The translations under genes were made by a program, and so were the position numbers. Source: Planctomycetota bacterium (lineage in GTDB: Bacteria; Planctomycetota; UBA1135; GCA-002686595). From it: 45,818 nt of DNA. The notes under the pieces are model-generated. The model made no database searches. It worked only from the letters and a program-made list of their open reading frames with translations, and was not told the DNA's origin. Shown one piece after another: positions 14,426 through 23,672 of this stretch (position 1 is the stretch's first letter; every line of letters begins with the position of its first letter). The DNA is taken from contig JAIOPM010000008.1 of NCBI GenBank assembly GCA_021413885.1, positions 1 through 45,818 on the forward strand, in the 5' to 3' direction.

Positions 14426-16045
14426 ATGTGGCTCGTTTGTCTGCTCGTGTGTGTCCAAGAGTCGCAAGCACGGCCCGAACCGAAGTTCGGGAAGGACGAT
14501 CTCGCCGCGGCCGCGCGCGTCGTCGGTCTCGACTTCGACGACGGCGAACTCGAGCTGATGCGCCGCGGCGTGTCGGACGATGCGGAAGCGTTCGAACGCA
14601 TGCGCAAGTTCGAACTCGCGAACTCCGTCGCGCCGGCGTTCGCGTTCACAGTCCGCGTGCCGGGCGTCGGCGAGCCCAAGCCGTGGCCGACTCCGGTGCC
14701 GCGCGCGCACGCGACCTCGCAACGGCCCGCGGATCTCGAGGAGCTCGCATACGCCGACCTCGCGACGTTGTCGGTGCTCGTGCACACGCACCAAGTCATG
14801 CCCAGCGAACTCGTCGAGCTCTCGCTCGCGCGCTTGAAGCGCCTCGATCCGCAGTTGCACTGCGTCGTCACGCTGTGCGAGGAGCGCGCGCGGAAGCAAG
14901 CGGCCGAGCTCGATCGCGAAGCCGCCGCCGGCAAGTGGCGCGGTCCGTTGCACGGCATTCCATGGGGCGCGAAGGATCTGCTCGCGACGAAAGGCGTGCG
15001 CACGACGTGGGGCGCGCCGCCGTTCGAGCACCAGATGCTCGACGAGGACGCGGCGGTCGTCGAGAGGCTCGATCGGGCCGGCGCGGTCTTGGTCGCGAAG
15101 CTCTCGCTCGGCGAGCTCGCGATGGGCGACACGTGGTTCGGCGGCTTGACGCGCAATCCGTGGGACCTCGATCACGGTTCGTCCGGTTCGTCGGCCGGGC
15201 CCGCGTCGGCGACGTCCGCCGGCTGCGTGCCGTTCGCGATCGGCTCGGAGACGTGCGGCTCGATCGTGTCGCCGGCGGCGACGTGCGCGGTCACCGGTTT
15301 GCGCCCGACGTTCGGACGCGTGTCGCGGCGCGGCGCGATGGCGTTGTCGTGGACGATGGACAAGCTCGGACCGATCGCGCGCTCGGTCGAAGATTGCGCG
15401 CTGGTCTTCGACGCGATCCGCGGCGTCGATCCGCTGGACGAGAGCACCGTCGACGCGCCGTTCGTCGATCTCGGCGCCGTGTCGGTCAAGGGTTGGAAGG
15501 TCGGCTACGTCAAGGGCGACTTCGGCGACGCCGAACTGGAGGCGCGGCGCTTGAAAGAACTCGTCGCTCTCGGCTGCGAGCCGGTCGCTGTCGAGCTCCC
15601 CGCCTACCCGCTCTTCGACCTCTTCGTGATCCTGACCGCGGAGTCGGCGGCGGCGTTCGACTCGCTGACCGATCGAGGCCAGGACGCCGCGCTCGTGCAG
15701 CAGAAGGAATCGTCGTGGCCGAACACGTTCCGCGTCGCGCGGCTGATCCCGGCGGCCGATTACCTGCGCGCCTCGCGCATTCGACGCCTGCTGATGCGCG
15801 ACACGGCGAAACTCTTCGAGCGAGTCGACGTGCTCGTCCACCCGAGCTTGTCGGACACCTGGCTCGTCCTCGAGAACTTGACCGGCAACCCGACGGTCTG
15901 CGTTCCGAGCGAACTCGAGAAGGACGGACGGCCGGGGAGCCTCAGCTTCACCGCCGCCGTGTTCGACGATTCGCGGGCGCTCGCCCTGGCCGAGGCCTGG
16001 CAGCGCGCGACCGGCTTCCACCGCGCGCGGCCGCCGCTGCATTGA
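14426..16045 (+). CDS. Exported amidase-signature enzyme
   Basis: 539 residues with a short signal-like start (MWLVCLLVCVQ). The amidase-signature triad is complete: Lys183 in GIPWGAKDLL, cis-Ser252 in DHGSSGSSAG and nucleophile Ser279 in ETCGSIVSPAA. The enzyme hydrolyses a carboxamide; GatA function is unlikely because of the export signal, the N-terminal 90-residue extension and the absence of gatB or gatC. AAAAGGAG lies at the correct distance before the ATG. The gene follows the metallopeptidase-like gene in the same direction. Substrate unknown; peptide amidase or wall amide hydrolysis is possible. Confidence 0.88.
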   Translation: MWLVCLLVCVQESQARPEPKFGKDDLAAAARVVGLDFDDGELELMRRGVSDDAEAFERMRKFELANSVAPAFAFTVRVPGVGEPKPWPTPVPRAHATSQRPADLEELAYADLATLSVLVHTHQVMPSELVELSLARLKRLDPQLHCVVTLCEERARKQAAELDREAAAGKWRGPLHGIPWGAKDLLATKGVRTTWGAPPFEHQMLDEDAAVVERLDRAGAVLVAKLSLGELAMGDTWFGGLTRNPWDLDHGSSGSSAGPASATSAGCVPFAIGSETCGSIVSPAATCAVTGLRPTFGRVSRRGAMALSWTMDKLGPIARSVEDCALVFDAIRGVDPLDESTVDAPFVDLGAVSVKGWKVGYVKGDFGDAELEARRLKELVALGCEPVAVELPAYPLFDLFVILTAESAAAFDSLTDRGQDAALVQQKESSWPNTFRVARLIPAADYLRASRIRRLLMRDTAKLFERVDVLVHPSLSDTWLVLENLTGNPTVCVPSELEKDGRPGSLSFTAAVFDDSRALALAEAWQRATGFHRARPPLH

Positions 16046-16100
16046 CCGGCGATTCGCGAACGCGCCGCGCGAACGGCTGGCGCGTCCGCGAATCGGTGCC

Positions 16101-16106
16101 TATCCT
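16101..16106 (+). promoter_or_regulatory. -10-like TATCCT before the SGNH hydrolase gene
   Basis: GCCTATCCTCTGCC lies 20 nt before the ATG at 16127, predicting a leader of about 13 nt. Third occurrence of CTATCCT close to a start codon in this window. Confidence 0.4.
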
Positions 16107-16126
16107 CTGCCGGCCCCCGCCGAACC

Positions 16127-17236
16127 ATGCCGAAGTTCGCCAAGCGTTTCCTGATTGCGCTGGTCTCGGTGGTCGTCTTCTTCGGCGCGGCGGAAGAGCT
16201 GCTGCGCTGGAACGGCTTCGAGTATCCGCCGATCGAGCCCATCCAGGTCTGGAACCGGCTCGAGGACCGCGACATACGTCTCGGCAAGAGCATGCACGAG
16301 TACGCCGAGCGTCAGCTCTGGCGTCCGAACGCCGGCGCCGAGATCCCGTGGGGCGGAACGGTCAACGAGCTCGGCTACCGGGGCCCCGTCCTGAAGAAGG
16401 AGAAGACGCCCGGCGTGTTGCGGATCGCGACGATGGGCGACTCGTCGACGTTCGGACACAGCGTGAAGTACGAGGAGACGTACTCGGCACAACTCGAGCA
16501 GATGCTGAACGGCGCGGGAGTGCGCTGCGAAGTGCTCGACGCCGGCGTCGTCGGTTTCACGATTCGTCAGGGGCTCGAGCGCTACGACGAGTTGGTGCGC
16601 GAGTTCCACCCCGACATCGTGATCGAGGCGTTCGGCGCGGTGAACGATCATTTGCAGGCGATCCAATCGGTCGCCGACAAGGACAAGATCGCGATGCGCA
16701 TCGCGGCCGGCGGATTCTGGACGCAGATGGCCATGACGCTGCGCCAACAATCGCGCCTCGTGCACTACGCCGCCAAACTCGCCGACCAGTCGAAAGGCAC
16801 GACGTCGAACGATCGCGACAAGATCTTCAAGCAGCGCCGACGCGAGAACGAGATCGATTCCTTGGTCGGCCGCCTCGACTTCGTCGGCATGCGCCGCGTG
16901 CCGCTCGACGACTTCGAACTCTGCTTGCTCGAATTCCAACGCCGCGTCGAAGCCGACGGCGGACGACTGATCCTGATGTCGATGCCGCGCCAACCGGCGG
17001 TCGAGAAGGCGTCGCCGGTGCTCGTCCAGTATTCGCAGAAGGTCGCGGAGATTGGCGCGCGACAAGGGCTCGTCGTCGTCGACGGACGCGCGGTGTTCCA
17101 AGCGGCGCTCGCGGCGGATGCATCGAAAGTCGAACAATTGTTCGCCGACTCGTATCACCCCAAGCCGGCCGGACATCGACTGCTCGCCCAGGAACTCGCC
17201 AAGGCGATCGTCGCGCAATCGAAGCCCGCCAAGTAG
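16127..17236 (+). CDS. Membrane-anchored SGNH/GDSL hydrolase
   Basis: 369 residues. A basic start and one hydrophobic helix (about residues 8-22, LIALVSVVVFFGAAEE) act as signal or anchor. The SGNH blocks are visible: GDSSTFG with nucleophile Ser106, the glycine-rich DAGVVGFT, GAVNDH with Asn173, and DSYHPKPAGH with Asp341 and His344. These enzymes remove or transfer acyl groups, commonly acetyl groups from polysaccharides. The next gene (YfhO family) starts 64 bp downstream in the same direction, which fits modification of an envelope glycan. Confidence 0.87.
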   Translation: MPKFAKRFLIALVSVVVFFGAAEELLRWNGFEYPPIEPIQVWNRLEDRDIRLGKSMHEYAERQLWRPNAGAEIPWGGTVNELGYRGPVLKKEKTPGVLRIATMGDSSTFGHSVKYEETYSAQLEQMLNGAGVRCEVLDAGVVGFTIRQGLERYDELVREFHPDIVIEAFGAVNDHLQAIQSVADKDKIAMRIAAGGFWTQMAMTLRQQSRLVHYAAKLADQSKGTTSNDRDKIFKQRRRENEIDSLVGRLDFVGMRRVPLDDFELCLLEFQRRVEADGGRLILMSMPRQPAVEKASPVLVQYSQKVAEIGARQGLVVVDGRAVFQAALAADASKVEQLFADSYHPKPAGHRLLAQELAKAIVAQSKPAK

Positions 17237-17300
17237 TCTCGCTCGCCCCCACCTCGCGCCTCGCGCGACGAAGATTCGGCACCACGAGAGCTCTCGCTCG

Positions 17301-20300
17301 ATGACGCCCGAACCCCAGACTCCCTTCGGATCGAAACGCTCGCACGCGCTCGCCGCGCTGTTGCTCGCGTGTTTCGCGTTGGTGCTCTTGATCGATCCGA
17401 TCGTGCGTCACGCGACGCACAGCTACACCACCGCGAACTTCGCGCAGGCGCACACGCTGACCAGTTGGGAGCTCGAGAAGTACGAGCTCGATTACCACGG
17501 CATGTGCGATCCGCCGACGCAGATGCAGCCGTGGATGCGCTTCAGCGGTGAAGAGCTCCGCGCCGGACGCGTGCCGCTCTGGAACCCGTACAACGGCAAC
17601 GGCGTGCCGCATCTGGCGAACTACCAGTCGGCGGTCTTTTCGCCGTTCAGCGTTCCGTTCTACGTGCTGAGCTTCAAGACCGCGTTGATCGTCGCGGCGT
17701 GGATGCGGCTCTTCGCGCTCGGCTTCTTCACGTATCTCTTCCTGCGCACGATCCGATTCGAGTTCCTGCCGTCGTTGCTCGGCGCGACCGCGTTCATGCT
17801 CAACGGCAAGAGCATCCTGCTGCTCGCGTATCCGCACTCCGCGGTCGCGACGGCGTTGCCGGCCGGATTGTTGTGCGTCGAGCGCGCGGCGCGAGCGCTC
17901 GAGTCCGGCGCCTCGCGACGGCGCGTCGTCGCCTGGCTCGCCGGGCTGTGCGTCGCGTTCGTGGTCGGCATCTACGCCGGTCACCCCGAACCGCTCGCGT
18001 GGGTCGGATCGTTGACGTTCCTGTGGACGGCTTGGCGCGCGTTCGGCATCTCGCGCCGACTCGGGTTCCGCGCGGGCGCGTGGCTGCTGGTCGGCTTCGG
18101 CTCCGCGAGCGTCGTCGCCTTCATGCTCGGCGCGCCGCAGATCCTGCCGTTCCTCGAGTATTGGCGACACTCCGTCGTGCTCGGCACGCGCGTGCCGCTG
18201 CTACAGCCGTCGTTGACGGAGTGGTGGCCGCTGTTGATGTACCCGAGCGCGGTCGGCTCGCCGGTCACGCGGTTCATGCTCAGCAGCGGCCTGCCGTTCC
18301 CCAACTTCGAACAGGTCAACACGTCGTACCCGGGCGCGATCGTCCTCTTGCTCGCGTTGGTCGGGTTGTTCGCGTTGCGCTCGGATCGCCGCGTGCGTCC
18401 GTTCGCGATCGGCGTCGTCGCGTGGCTCGTCCTGACGTGCGACGTCGGCGGACTCGGACGGTTGTGGGATCGCACGCCGGGACTCGGTTCGACCGTGCTG
18501 CTCGCGCGCAGTCAGTCGGTGTGGCTGTTCGGCCTCGCGGCGCTCGCGGCGCTCGCGTTGCAGAAGTTGATCGACATCCGACCGACGCGGCGGACGTGGA
18601 TGACGGCGCTCGCGATCCTGGTCGGCGGCGGCGCCGCGATCGCGGTGTGCACGTGGGGCGCGAGTCGATTGCTCGAGGAGAACATCGAAAAGGGCTACGA
18701 GGGGAATCGCGAGCTCGTGCGCGCGAGCATCGAGGGCGAGCGTTGGATTCTCTGTGCGACCGCCGCCGTCGCGCTCGTGTTCGCCGCGGCGATGGCCGTC
18801 GTCGCGAACGGACGCGCGAAGCGCGTCCTCGCGTGCGCGATCCTCGGGCTCGTGGTGTTCCAGAACGGTCGGATGACGCACGAGTTCAACCCGACGATCG
18901 AGGATCGCTTCGTCTTCCCGCGCACGCCGGCGATCGAGGCGCTGCAGAGCGCGAGCGGCGGCGCCAACGTGTTGGCGCTGACCGACAACGGCCTGCCGCC
19001 GGACACCAACCTCGAATACCGCGTCCCGATGCCGACCAACTACGACGCGCTCGGCGTGCGGCGCTTCGAGGAGTTGAAGTACGTGCTCTTCGAGTCGTTC
19101 GGTCCGTGGTTGACGCCGAGCCACGCGAGTCCGCGGTCGCTTGCGCTGCTCGGGATCGAGTACGTGATCACCGCCGGCGATTGGGTGCCGAGCGCGACGG
19201 GCTTGTCCGCGTACGACGTCGCGAAACGCGCGCCGTTCGAACCGGTGATGCTCAACAACAACGTGAGCGTCGAGCAGACGTTCGTGTGCGATCGTCCGAA
19301 CCTCGACGAAGTCACGGTGTTCGCGTCGACGATGCAGTTCGGAGCGGTCGACAGCTCCGATCTGCGCCTGCGGCTCTACGACGAGCACGACGTGCTGATC
19401 GCGGAGCGTCTCTGGTCGCCCGAGGAACTGCGCGCCGACACGGTGAGAGAGAGCGACATCGCGTTCGCGTGGCAGGCCTTCGGACCGACCGGCGCGTTCG
19501 TCGCCAAGTTCGCGACGCTCACGTTCCCGCCGCGGGCCGATTCGGCGGGCGCACGCTTCCGATTGGTCGCCGACAGCACGCGCTCCGCCGGGAACCGCTC
19601 GACGCTGCTGTGGTTCTCGAAAGCGGCGCCTCTGAAGGGCGCGCAGCTGCGGATCTCGGGGGCCGTCCGCAACGGCATGCTCTACTTCGACTGGCGGGGC
19701 GAGCCGCACGTGTTCGAGCACGCGGCGCAGCTCGGCCGCCTCAGCCTCTCCAAGTTCACGCGAGGACTGGGTCGGTTCTTCGCCGTCGCGGCGGGCGTCG
19801 AGTGCGGTTCGGGAGCGCAAGCGATGCTCGCGTTGAGCTCGGCCGAGTTCGATCCGTCGCGCATGGTGACGATCGAGAAGGACGTCGGCGATCCGACGTT
19901 CCGCTTGCTGATGAGCAAGTACAAGTCGCGCGAAGCTCGCCGCACGAATCCGCCGCCGACGCTCCCGGCCGCCGACCGCGAGTTCGAAGCCGCCGCGCGC
20001 GCCGAGGTCGTCTCGTCGAATCCGACCGAGATCCGACTGCGCGTGACGCGCCGCGATCCAGGCTACTTGGTCGCCTGCCAGACCTGGTATCCGGGTTGGA
20101 AGGCGACGGTCAACGGCGAGGAGCGTCCGGTGCTCGTCGGCAACTACGCGTTCCAGGCGGTGCGCCTCGACGCGGGAAGCAACGACGTCGTGTTGCGCTT
20201 CGATCCCGATTCGTGGCGGATCGGGTTGCACGTCGCGACCGCCGGATTGTTGATCGGCGTGGTCGCGTGGTTCGTCGCGGCGCGCAAGGGCGCGGCGGCG

Positions 20301-20303
20301 TGA
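17301..20303 (+). CDS. YfhO-family large membrane protein
   Basis: 1000 residues from the ATG at 17301. The N-terminal half is a GT-C-like bundle with about a dozen hydrophobic helices, starting with LAALLLACFALVLLIDPIV. Then comes an extracytoplasmic region and a late helix (TAGLLIGVVAWFVAA). CQTWYPGWKATVNGEERP near the end is diagnostic for YfhO proteins. In Gram-positive bacteria YfhO transfers sugars to lipoteichoic acid; in this Gram-negative background it may decorate surface polymers or lipids. Loops such as WNPYNGNGVPHLANYQSAV match the family's first periplasmic loop. The open frame extends to 17052 but that part overlaps the SGNH gene and lacks homology. Confidence 0.88.
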   Translation: MTPEPQTPFGSKRSHALAALLLACFALVLLIDPIVRHATHSYTTANFAQAHTLTSWELEKYELDYHGMCDPPTQMQPWMRFSGEELRAGRVPLWNPYNGNGVPHLANYQSAVFSPFSVPFYVLSFKTALIVAAWMRLFALGFFTYLFLRTIRFEFLPSLLGATAFMLNGKSILLLAYPHSAVATALPAGLLCVERAARALESGASRRRVVAWLAGLCVAFVVGIYAGHPEPLAWVGSLTFLWTAWRAFGISRRLGFRAGAWLLVGFGSASVVAFMLGAPQILPFLEYWRHSVVLGTRVPLLQPSLTEWWPLLMYPSAVGSPVTRFMLSSGLPFPNFEQVNTSYPGAIVLLLALVGLFALRSDRRVRPFAIGVVAWLVLTCDVGGLGRLWDRTPGLGSTVLLARSQSVWLFGLAALAALALQKLIDIRPTRRTWMTALAILVGGGAAIAVCTWGASRLLEENIEKGYEGNRELVRASIEGERWILCATAAVALVFAAAMAVVANGRAKRVLACAILGLVVFQNGRMTHEFNPTIEDRFVFPRTPAIEALQSASGGANVLALTDNGLPPDTNLEYRVPMPTNYDALGVRRFEELKYVLFESFGPWLTPSHASPRSLALLGIEYVITAGDWVPSATGLSAYDVAKRAPFEPVMLNNNVSVEQTFVCDRPNLDEVTVFASTMQFGAVDSSDLRLRLYDEHDVLIAERLWSPEELRADTVRESDIAFAWQAFGPTGAFVAKFATLTFPPRADSAGARFRLVADSTRSAGNRSTLLWFSKAAPLKGAQLRISGAVRNGMLYFDWRGEPHVFEHAAQLGRLSLSKFTRGLGRFFAVAAGVECGSGAQAMLALSSAEFDPSRMVTIEKDVGDPTFRLLMSKYKSREARRTNPPPTLPAADREFEAAARAEVVSSNPTEIRLRVTRRDPGYLVACQTWYPGWKATVNGEERPVLVGNYAFQAVRLDAGSNDVVLRFDPDSWRIGLHVATAGLLIGVVAWFVAARKGAAA

Positions 20304-20327
20304 CGCGGTTCGAGCCCGAGCCGGAAC

Positions 20328-22286
20328 TCAGTAGAGCTTCGGCGCCGCGTTGATGACGGCGAGGGCTTCCTCGCAGTTGAAGCCGGCGAGCTGAGCGTAC
20401 TCGCGGATCGAGGGCATGCGAGGCACGCGGTACTCGTCGGACTTCTTCATCGCCTGAGCGCGCGTCACATGTCCCTCGCGGATCATGTTCGAGAGCATCA
20501 CCTCGTCCTCGGTGAAGCCGGCGATCGTGTCGTAGATGTAGTTGTAGAACGCGGCGGTGCCGTCGCCGATGCGCCACGTCGACGTCGTGTCGGTCGCGAC
20601 TTCCCAGTCGTACTCGCGGCGGATCGTGCCGACGATCTCTTCCTCGCGCCACGGCAGGTAGTGGAACAGGTAGAGGAAGTCGTCCTTCACCACGAACGTC
20701 TGGTAGTACGCGTTGAGCGTGTCGAGGAACGACTCGTTCAAGTACGCCGGGTTCTTGATGTAGTTCCACGCGTAGTAGCGCAGCAACGCCATCTCGTTCT
20801 TGAACGGCATCCCGGTCAGCGTCATGCCGTGATCGCCTTCGCGGATCCCGCACAAGCCGGTCTTGTACGGCGTGTCCTCGATCATGTTGCCGGTCGAGAA
20901 GACGACGAGCTTGATGCCGGTCTCGTGCCGCAGCTGACGCGCGTGCGAGTAGAACTCCTTGTCGCCCGCGGTGAAGAGCGTGACCATGCCGAGTTCGGGT
21001 TGCTTCAACCACGCCTCGACGTTCTTGCGCACGTAGCGACGCTTGGTCGTGATGTCGGCGGAGCGCAGGATGTGCTCGACGCCGAGCTTGCCGCAGATGC
21101 GCGCTTGGTTGCGACGCGCGAGGTCGGTGACGAAGCCCCAGTCGTACGTGAACGCGACCGGGTTCATGCCGAGCACGGTCTTGATGTAGTGCAGGCCGTA
21201 GCTCGAATCGCGTCCGCCGCTGAACGCGACGATCACGTCGGGGCTGCCGTCCTTCGAGCGATACGGTTCGACAGCCTTCGCCAGCGCGTCGGCGCCCTTC
21301 GGCTGGATCCGACGCCAGTTGCGGCAGTAGCGGCAGACGCCTTGGTCGTCGAAATCCATGAACGGATACGTCTCGGGCAGGATGCACTGCTTGCAGCGAC
21401 GCAGTCCGCGCGCGCGGCGCGTGTGGTCGACGATGTCGACCCGCTTGGGCGCGGCTTTCGTGGCGGCGCCGAGCTTGAGCTGACCGTTCTGCGGCCCGAG
21501 CGCGTGGAACTCGGTCTGCGCGAGGTCGCTGAGGCTGACCAGCACGCCGGTGCCCGCGCGCACCTGCGCGATCGTCGACTTACCGAAGTGGCGTTCGAAG
21601 TCGGGGCTCGTCGCGAGCTTCTGCACGATGAAGCGCTCGCTCGCGAACGCGAGGAACGAATTCGCCGCGTTGGTCAAACGGAAGAGCGAGCCGGTGTTCG
21701 TCGCGAGCAGCAGCGACTCGAGGTCGTTCATGAACACCGCGATCGACGCGGCGCCGCGAATCTCCTCGAACGAACGGCGCGTCGCCTCGGCGGCGTTGCC
21801 GGTCTCGTCGAAGTGGATGCGCAGGAGGTTGACCAGGACCTCGGTGTCGACCTCGGACTTGCGCTGGAGTTCCGGGTGGGCTTTCCAGAGCTCGGCGTCG
21901 TTGACGATGATCCCGTTGTGGATCCCGACGACGCCGTTCGCCCACACCGGTTGGTTGTTGTCGGCGGTCGACTGGAAACCGTTGGTGACCAGGCGCGAGT
22001 GCCCGATCATCGCGAGGGCCTTCTTCGCCGCTCCATTGGCCTCGCCGTTCGCCCAGTGCTCGAGCGCGCCGCCGAAGACCTCGCGGTAGTGATCGGTCTG
22101 GATGAAGACGCTCGCGGCGCGGGCTTCCTTCAGGAGTTGGATCGAGCGTCCGTCGTGGATCGCCAGGCCGGCCGCTTCCTTGCCGCGGGTCTCGGACAAC
22201 TTGTAGAGCCGCTCGACGACGGTGCGCGCGAACTCCGGATCGATACCGACGCTCGGGCGAAAAACGACTCCAAAGATGCCGCACAT
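20328..22286 (-). CDS. Class II glutaminase fused to N-acetyl-sugar amidotransferase (WbpG/PseA-like)
   Basis: 652 residues from the ATG at 22286. MCGIFGVVF exposes Cys2 after Met removal, the nucleophile of class II glutamine amidotransferases, and GHSRLVTNG with a later GIHNG-I completes that domain (to about residue 270). The second half is a WbpG/PseA-type ligase: CKQCILP and CRYCRNW form a zinc-binding cluster, VIVAFSGGRDSSYGL is the PP-loop for ATP, and FTAGDKEFY and STGNMIEDTPYKTGLCGI follow. WbpG normally receives ammonia from separate HisH/HisF-like subunits; here the glutaminase is built in. The product would be an amidino sugar or a related N-acetylated sugar for surface polysaccharide. 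It converges on the YfhO gene with a 24-bp gap. Confidence 0.87.
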   Translation of the reverse strand: MCGIFGVVFRPSVGIDPEFARTVVERLYKLSETRGKEAAGLAIHDGRSIQLLKEARAASVFIQTDHYREVFGGALEHWANGEANGAAKKALAMIGHSRLVTNGFQSTADNNQPVWANGVVGIHNGIIVNDAELWKAHPELQRKSEVDTEVLVNLLRIHFDETGNAAEATRRSFEEIRGAASIAVFMNDLESLLLATNTGSLFRLTNAANSFLAFASERFIVQKLATSPDFERHFGKSTIAQVRAGTGVLVSLSDLAQTEFHALGPQNGQLKLGAATKAAPKRVDIVDHTRRARGLRRCKQCILPETYPFMDFDDQGVCRYCRNWRRIQPKGADALAKAVEPYRSKDGSPDVIVAFSGGRDSSYGLHYIKTVLGMNPVAFTYDWGFVTDLARRNQARICGKLGVEHILRSADITTKRRYVRKNVEAWLKQPELGMVTLFTAGDKEFYSHARQLRHETGIKLVVFSTGNMIEDTPYKTGLCGIREGDHGMTLTGMPFKNEMALLRYYAWNYIKNPAYLNESFLDTLNAYYQTFVVKDDFLYLFHYLPWREEEIVGTIRREYDWEVATDTTSTWRIGDGTAAFYNYIYDTIAGFTEDEVMLSNMIREGHVTRAQAMKKSDEYRVPRMPSIREYAQLAGFNCEEALAVINAAPKLY

Positions 22287-22616
22287 GGTTGGGGGTGGCT
22301 CCGAGTTCCTAGGCGTCAGGGCGGGATGGGACCCGAATGCGTCGTGCCGACCAGGATCGGTCACGGAAGTCGCGTCCGCGGTCCCTCGGAAAGCCCTTCG
22401 GCGCCCGAGAGGGCGGAGAATTGTCGCCCGCTCCGGTGCACAGGGCAAGCCGAACGTCGCGAGAGCTAGGGCGCGCGCGGCAAATCGGCCTTCTTTGCCG
22501 AGCGCGGGCAGTCGCGTGGTCCCGAGAGCTTTGCGCACTCGGAAACGTCGACCGTACGCGCGACGAGACTATGCTGCGTGACGTTCCGCGCCGCGAGGGG
22601 TTGGAGAGCGCGCGCT
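22287..22616. other. 330-bp divergent intergenic region
   Basis: No open frame with coding character. It must hold promoters for the amidotransferase (minus) and the histidine kinase (plus). TATGCT at 22569-22574 is a possible -10 for the kinase. A small hairpin, CGGCAAA/TTTGCCG, lies near 22480-22502. No other structure is evident. Confidence 0.4.
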
Positions 22617-23609
22617 ATGGATACCGCATCGATCCAAGGACGAACGTCGCAAGGCGTGCCGCCCGAGCTACGCCCGCGACAATCGGCGATCCCGGCGCCG
22701 GCGCGCTACGCCTGGCTGTTGGCCGGCGGCTACGTCGTGTTCGGCACGGCGTGGATCTTGACGTCGACGTGGCTCGCCGCGTCGAACGCGGTCTCGATCG
22801 CCCAGATGGAGCACTTCGAGATCTGGAAGGGCGTCGCGTTCATCACGCTGACCGCGGCGTTGATCTTCGTCTTCGCCTACGTGCTCTTCGTGCGCATCCG
22901 GCGCCAGGAGGAAGTGATCGCGCGCCAGATGCACGCGATCCACAACACCGAGCGCGCGATGCTCGCCGGAACATTCGCCGGGACGATCGCCCACGACATC
23001 AACAATGCGTTGACGGTCTCGAGCCTGGCGATGGGCGAACTGAAGAGCAGCGTGCGGCCGGGCTCCGAGGAAGCGCGGCTCACCCACGCGGTCGACGAAT
23101 CGTTGCGCGCGATCGACGAGTGGAACCGACGACTCTTCGATCTCGGCGGGCGCCGCGCGGGCGGTACGGTCGGCCAGGTCGACCTCGCGAAGTTGGTCGC
23201 GTCGTGCGTCGAGCTCGCCGGCCACCACGCGCACCTGCGCGATCGCGCGATCACGTTGAAGCCGTCGCCGTCGCGCGTGATGGTGATCGCGTCGGAACAG
23301 CTCGTGCGCCGCGCCGTGTTGAACTTGGTGCTCAACGCCGCCGAAGCGTGCGGGCCGGGCGGCGTGATCGAAGTCGCCGTCGAGGTGCAGGACGGCGGCT
23401 CGGTGCGCATTCGCGTCGACGACAGCGGTCCGGGCGTGCCCGCGGCCCTGCGCAAGCGGATCCTCGAGCCCTTCTTCACCACCAAGCCCGAGGGCACGGG
23501 CATGGGCCTCGCGTCGGTCGTCGCGTGCGCCGACTTCCATCACGGCGCGGTCAGCATCGGCGACGCACCGCTCGGCGGCGCGCGTTTCGAGCTCGTCCTG
23601 AAGGCCTGA
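22617..23609 (+). CDS. Membrane sensor histidine kinase (orphan)
   Basis: 330 residues from the ATG at 22617 (a GTG at 22578 would add 13). Two transmembrane helices (about 29-50 and 72-93) enclose a short periplasmic loop, so input is probably sensed in the membrane. The phospho-acceptor is His126 in AGTIAHDINNALT. The ATPase domain has NLVLNAAEA (N box), DDSGPGVP (G1), FFTTKPEGTGMGLASV (F and G2 boxes) and a final GGARFELVL. It autophosphorylates and passes phosphate to a response regulator, but none is encoded nearby. The DUF2239 gene follows in the same direction but seems to have its own promoter. Confidence 0.88.
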   Translation: MDTASIQGRTSQGVPPELRPRQSAIPAPARYAWLLAGGYVVFGTAWILTSTWLAASNAVSIAQMEHFEIWKGVAFITLTAALIFVFAYVLFVRIRRQEEVIARQMHAIHNTERAMLAGTFAGTIAHDINNALTVSSLAMGELKSSVRPGSEEARLTHAVDESLRAIDEWNRRLFDLGGRRAGGTVGQVDLAKLVASCVELAGHHAHLRDRAITLKPSPSRVMVIASEQLVRRAVLNLVLNAAEACGPGGVIEVAVEVQDGGSVRIRVDDSGPGVPAALRKRILEPFFTTKPEGTGMGLASVVACADFHHGAVSIGDAPLGGARFELVLKA

Positions 23610-23659
23610 TCGCCGCCCGGATTTCGGCCTGGTAATATGGCCTCGGCGATTCACCCGGG

Positions 23660-23665
23660 TAGAAT
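23660..23665 (+). promoter_or_regulatory. -10-like TAGAAT seven bases before the DUF2239 ATG
   Basis: GGGTAGAATGCTCGGCATG places a near-consensus -10 seven bases from the start codon, with no ribosome site between. A leaderless transcript is expected. Confidence 0.5.
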
Positions 23666-23672
23666 GCTCGGC

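Noticed and set aside
18201..20231. 676-codon minus-strand frame opposite the YfhO gene
   Set aside because: Arg- and Gln-rich shadow with no motif; the plus strand carries a clear YfhO protein.
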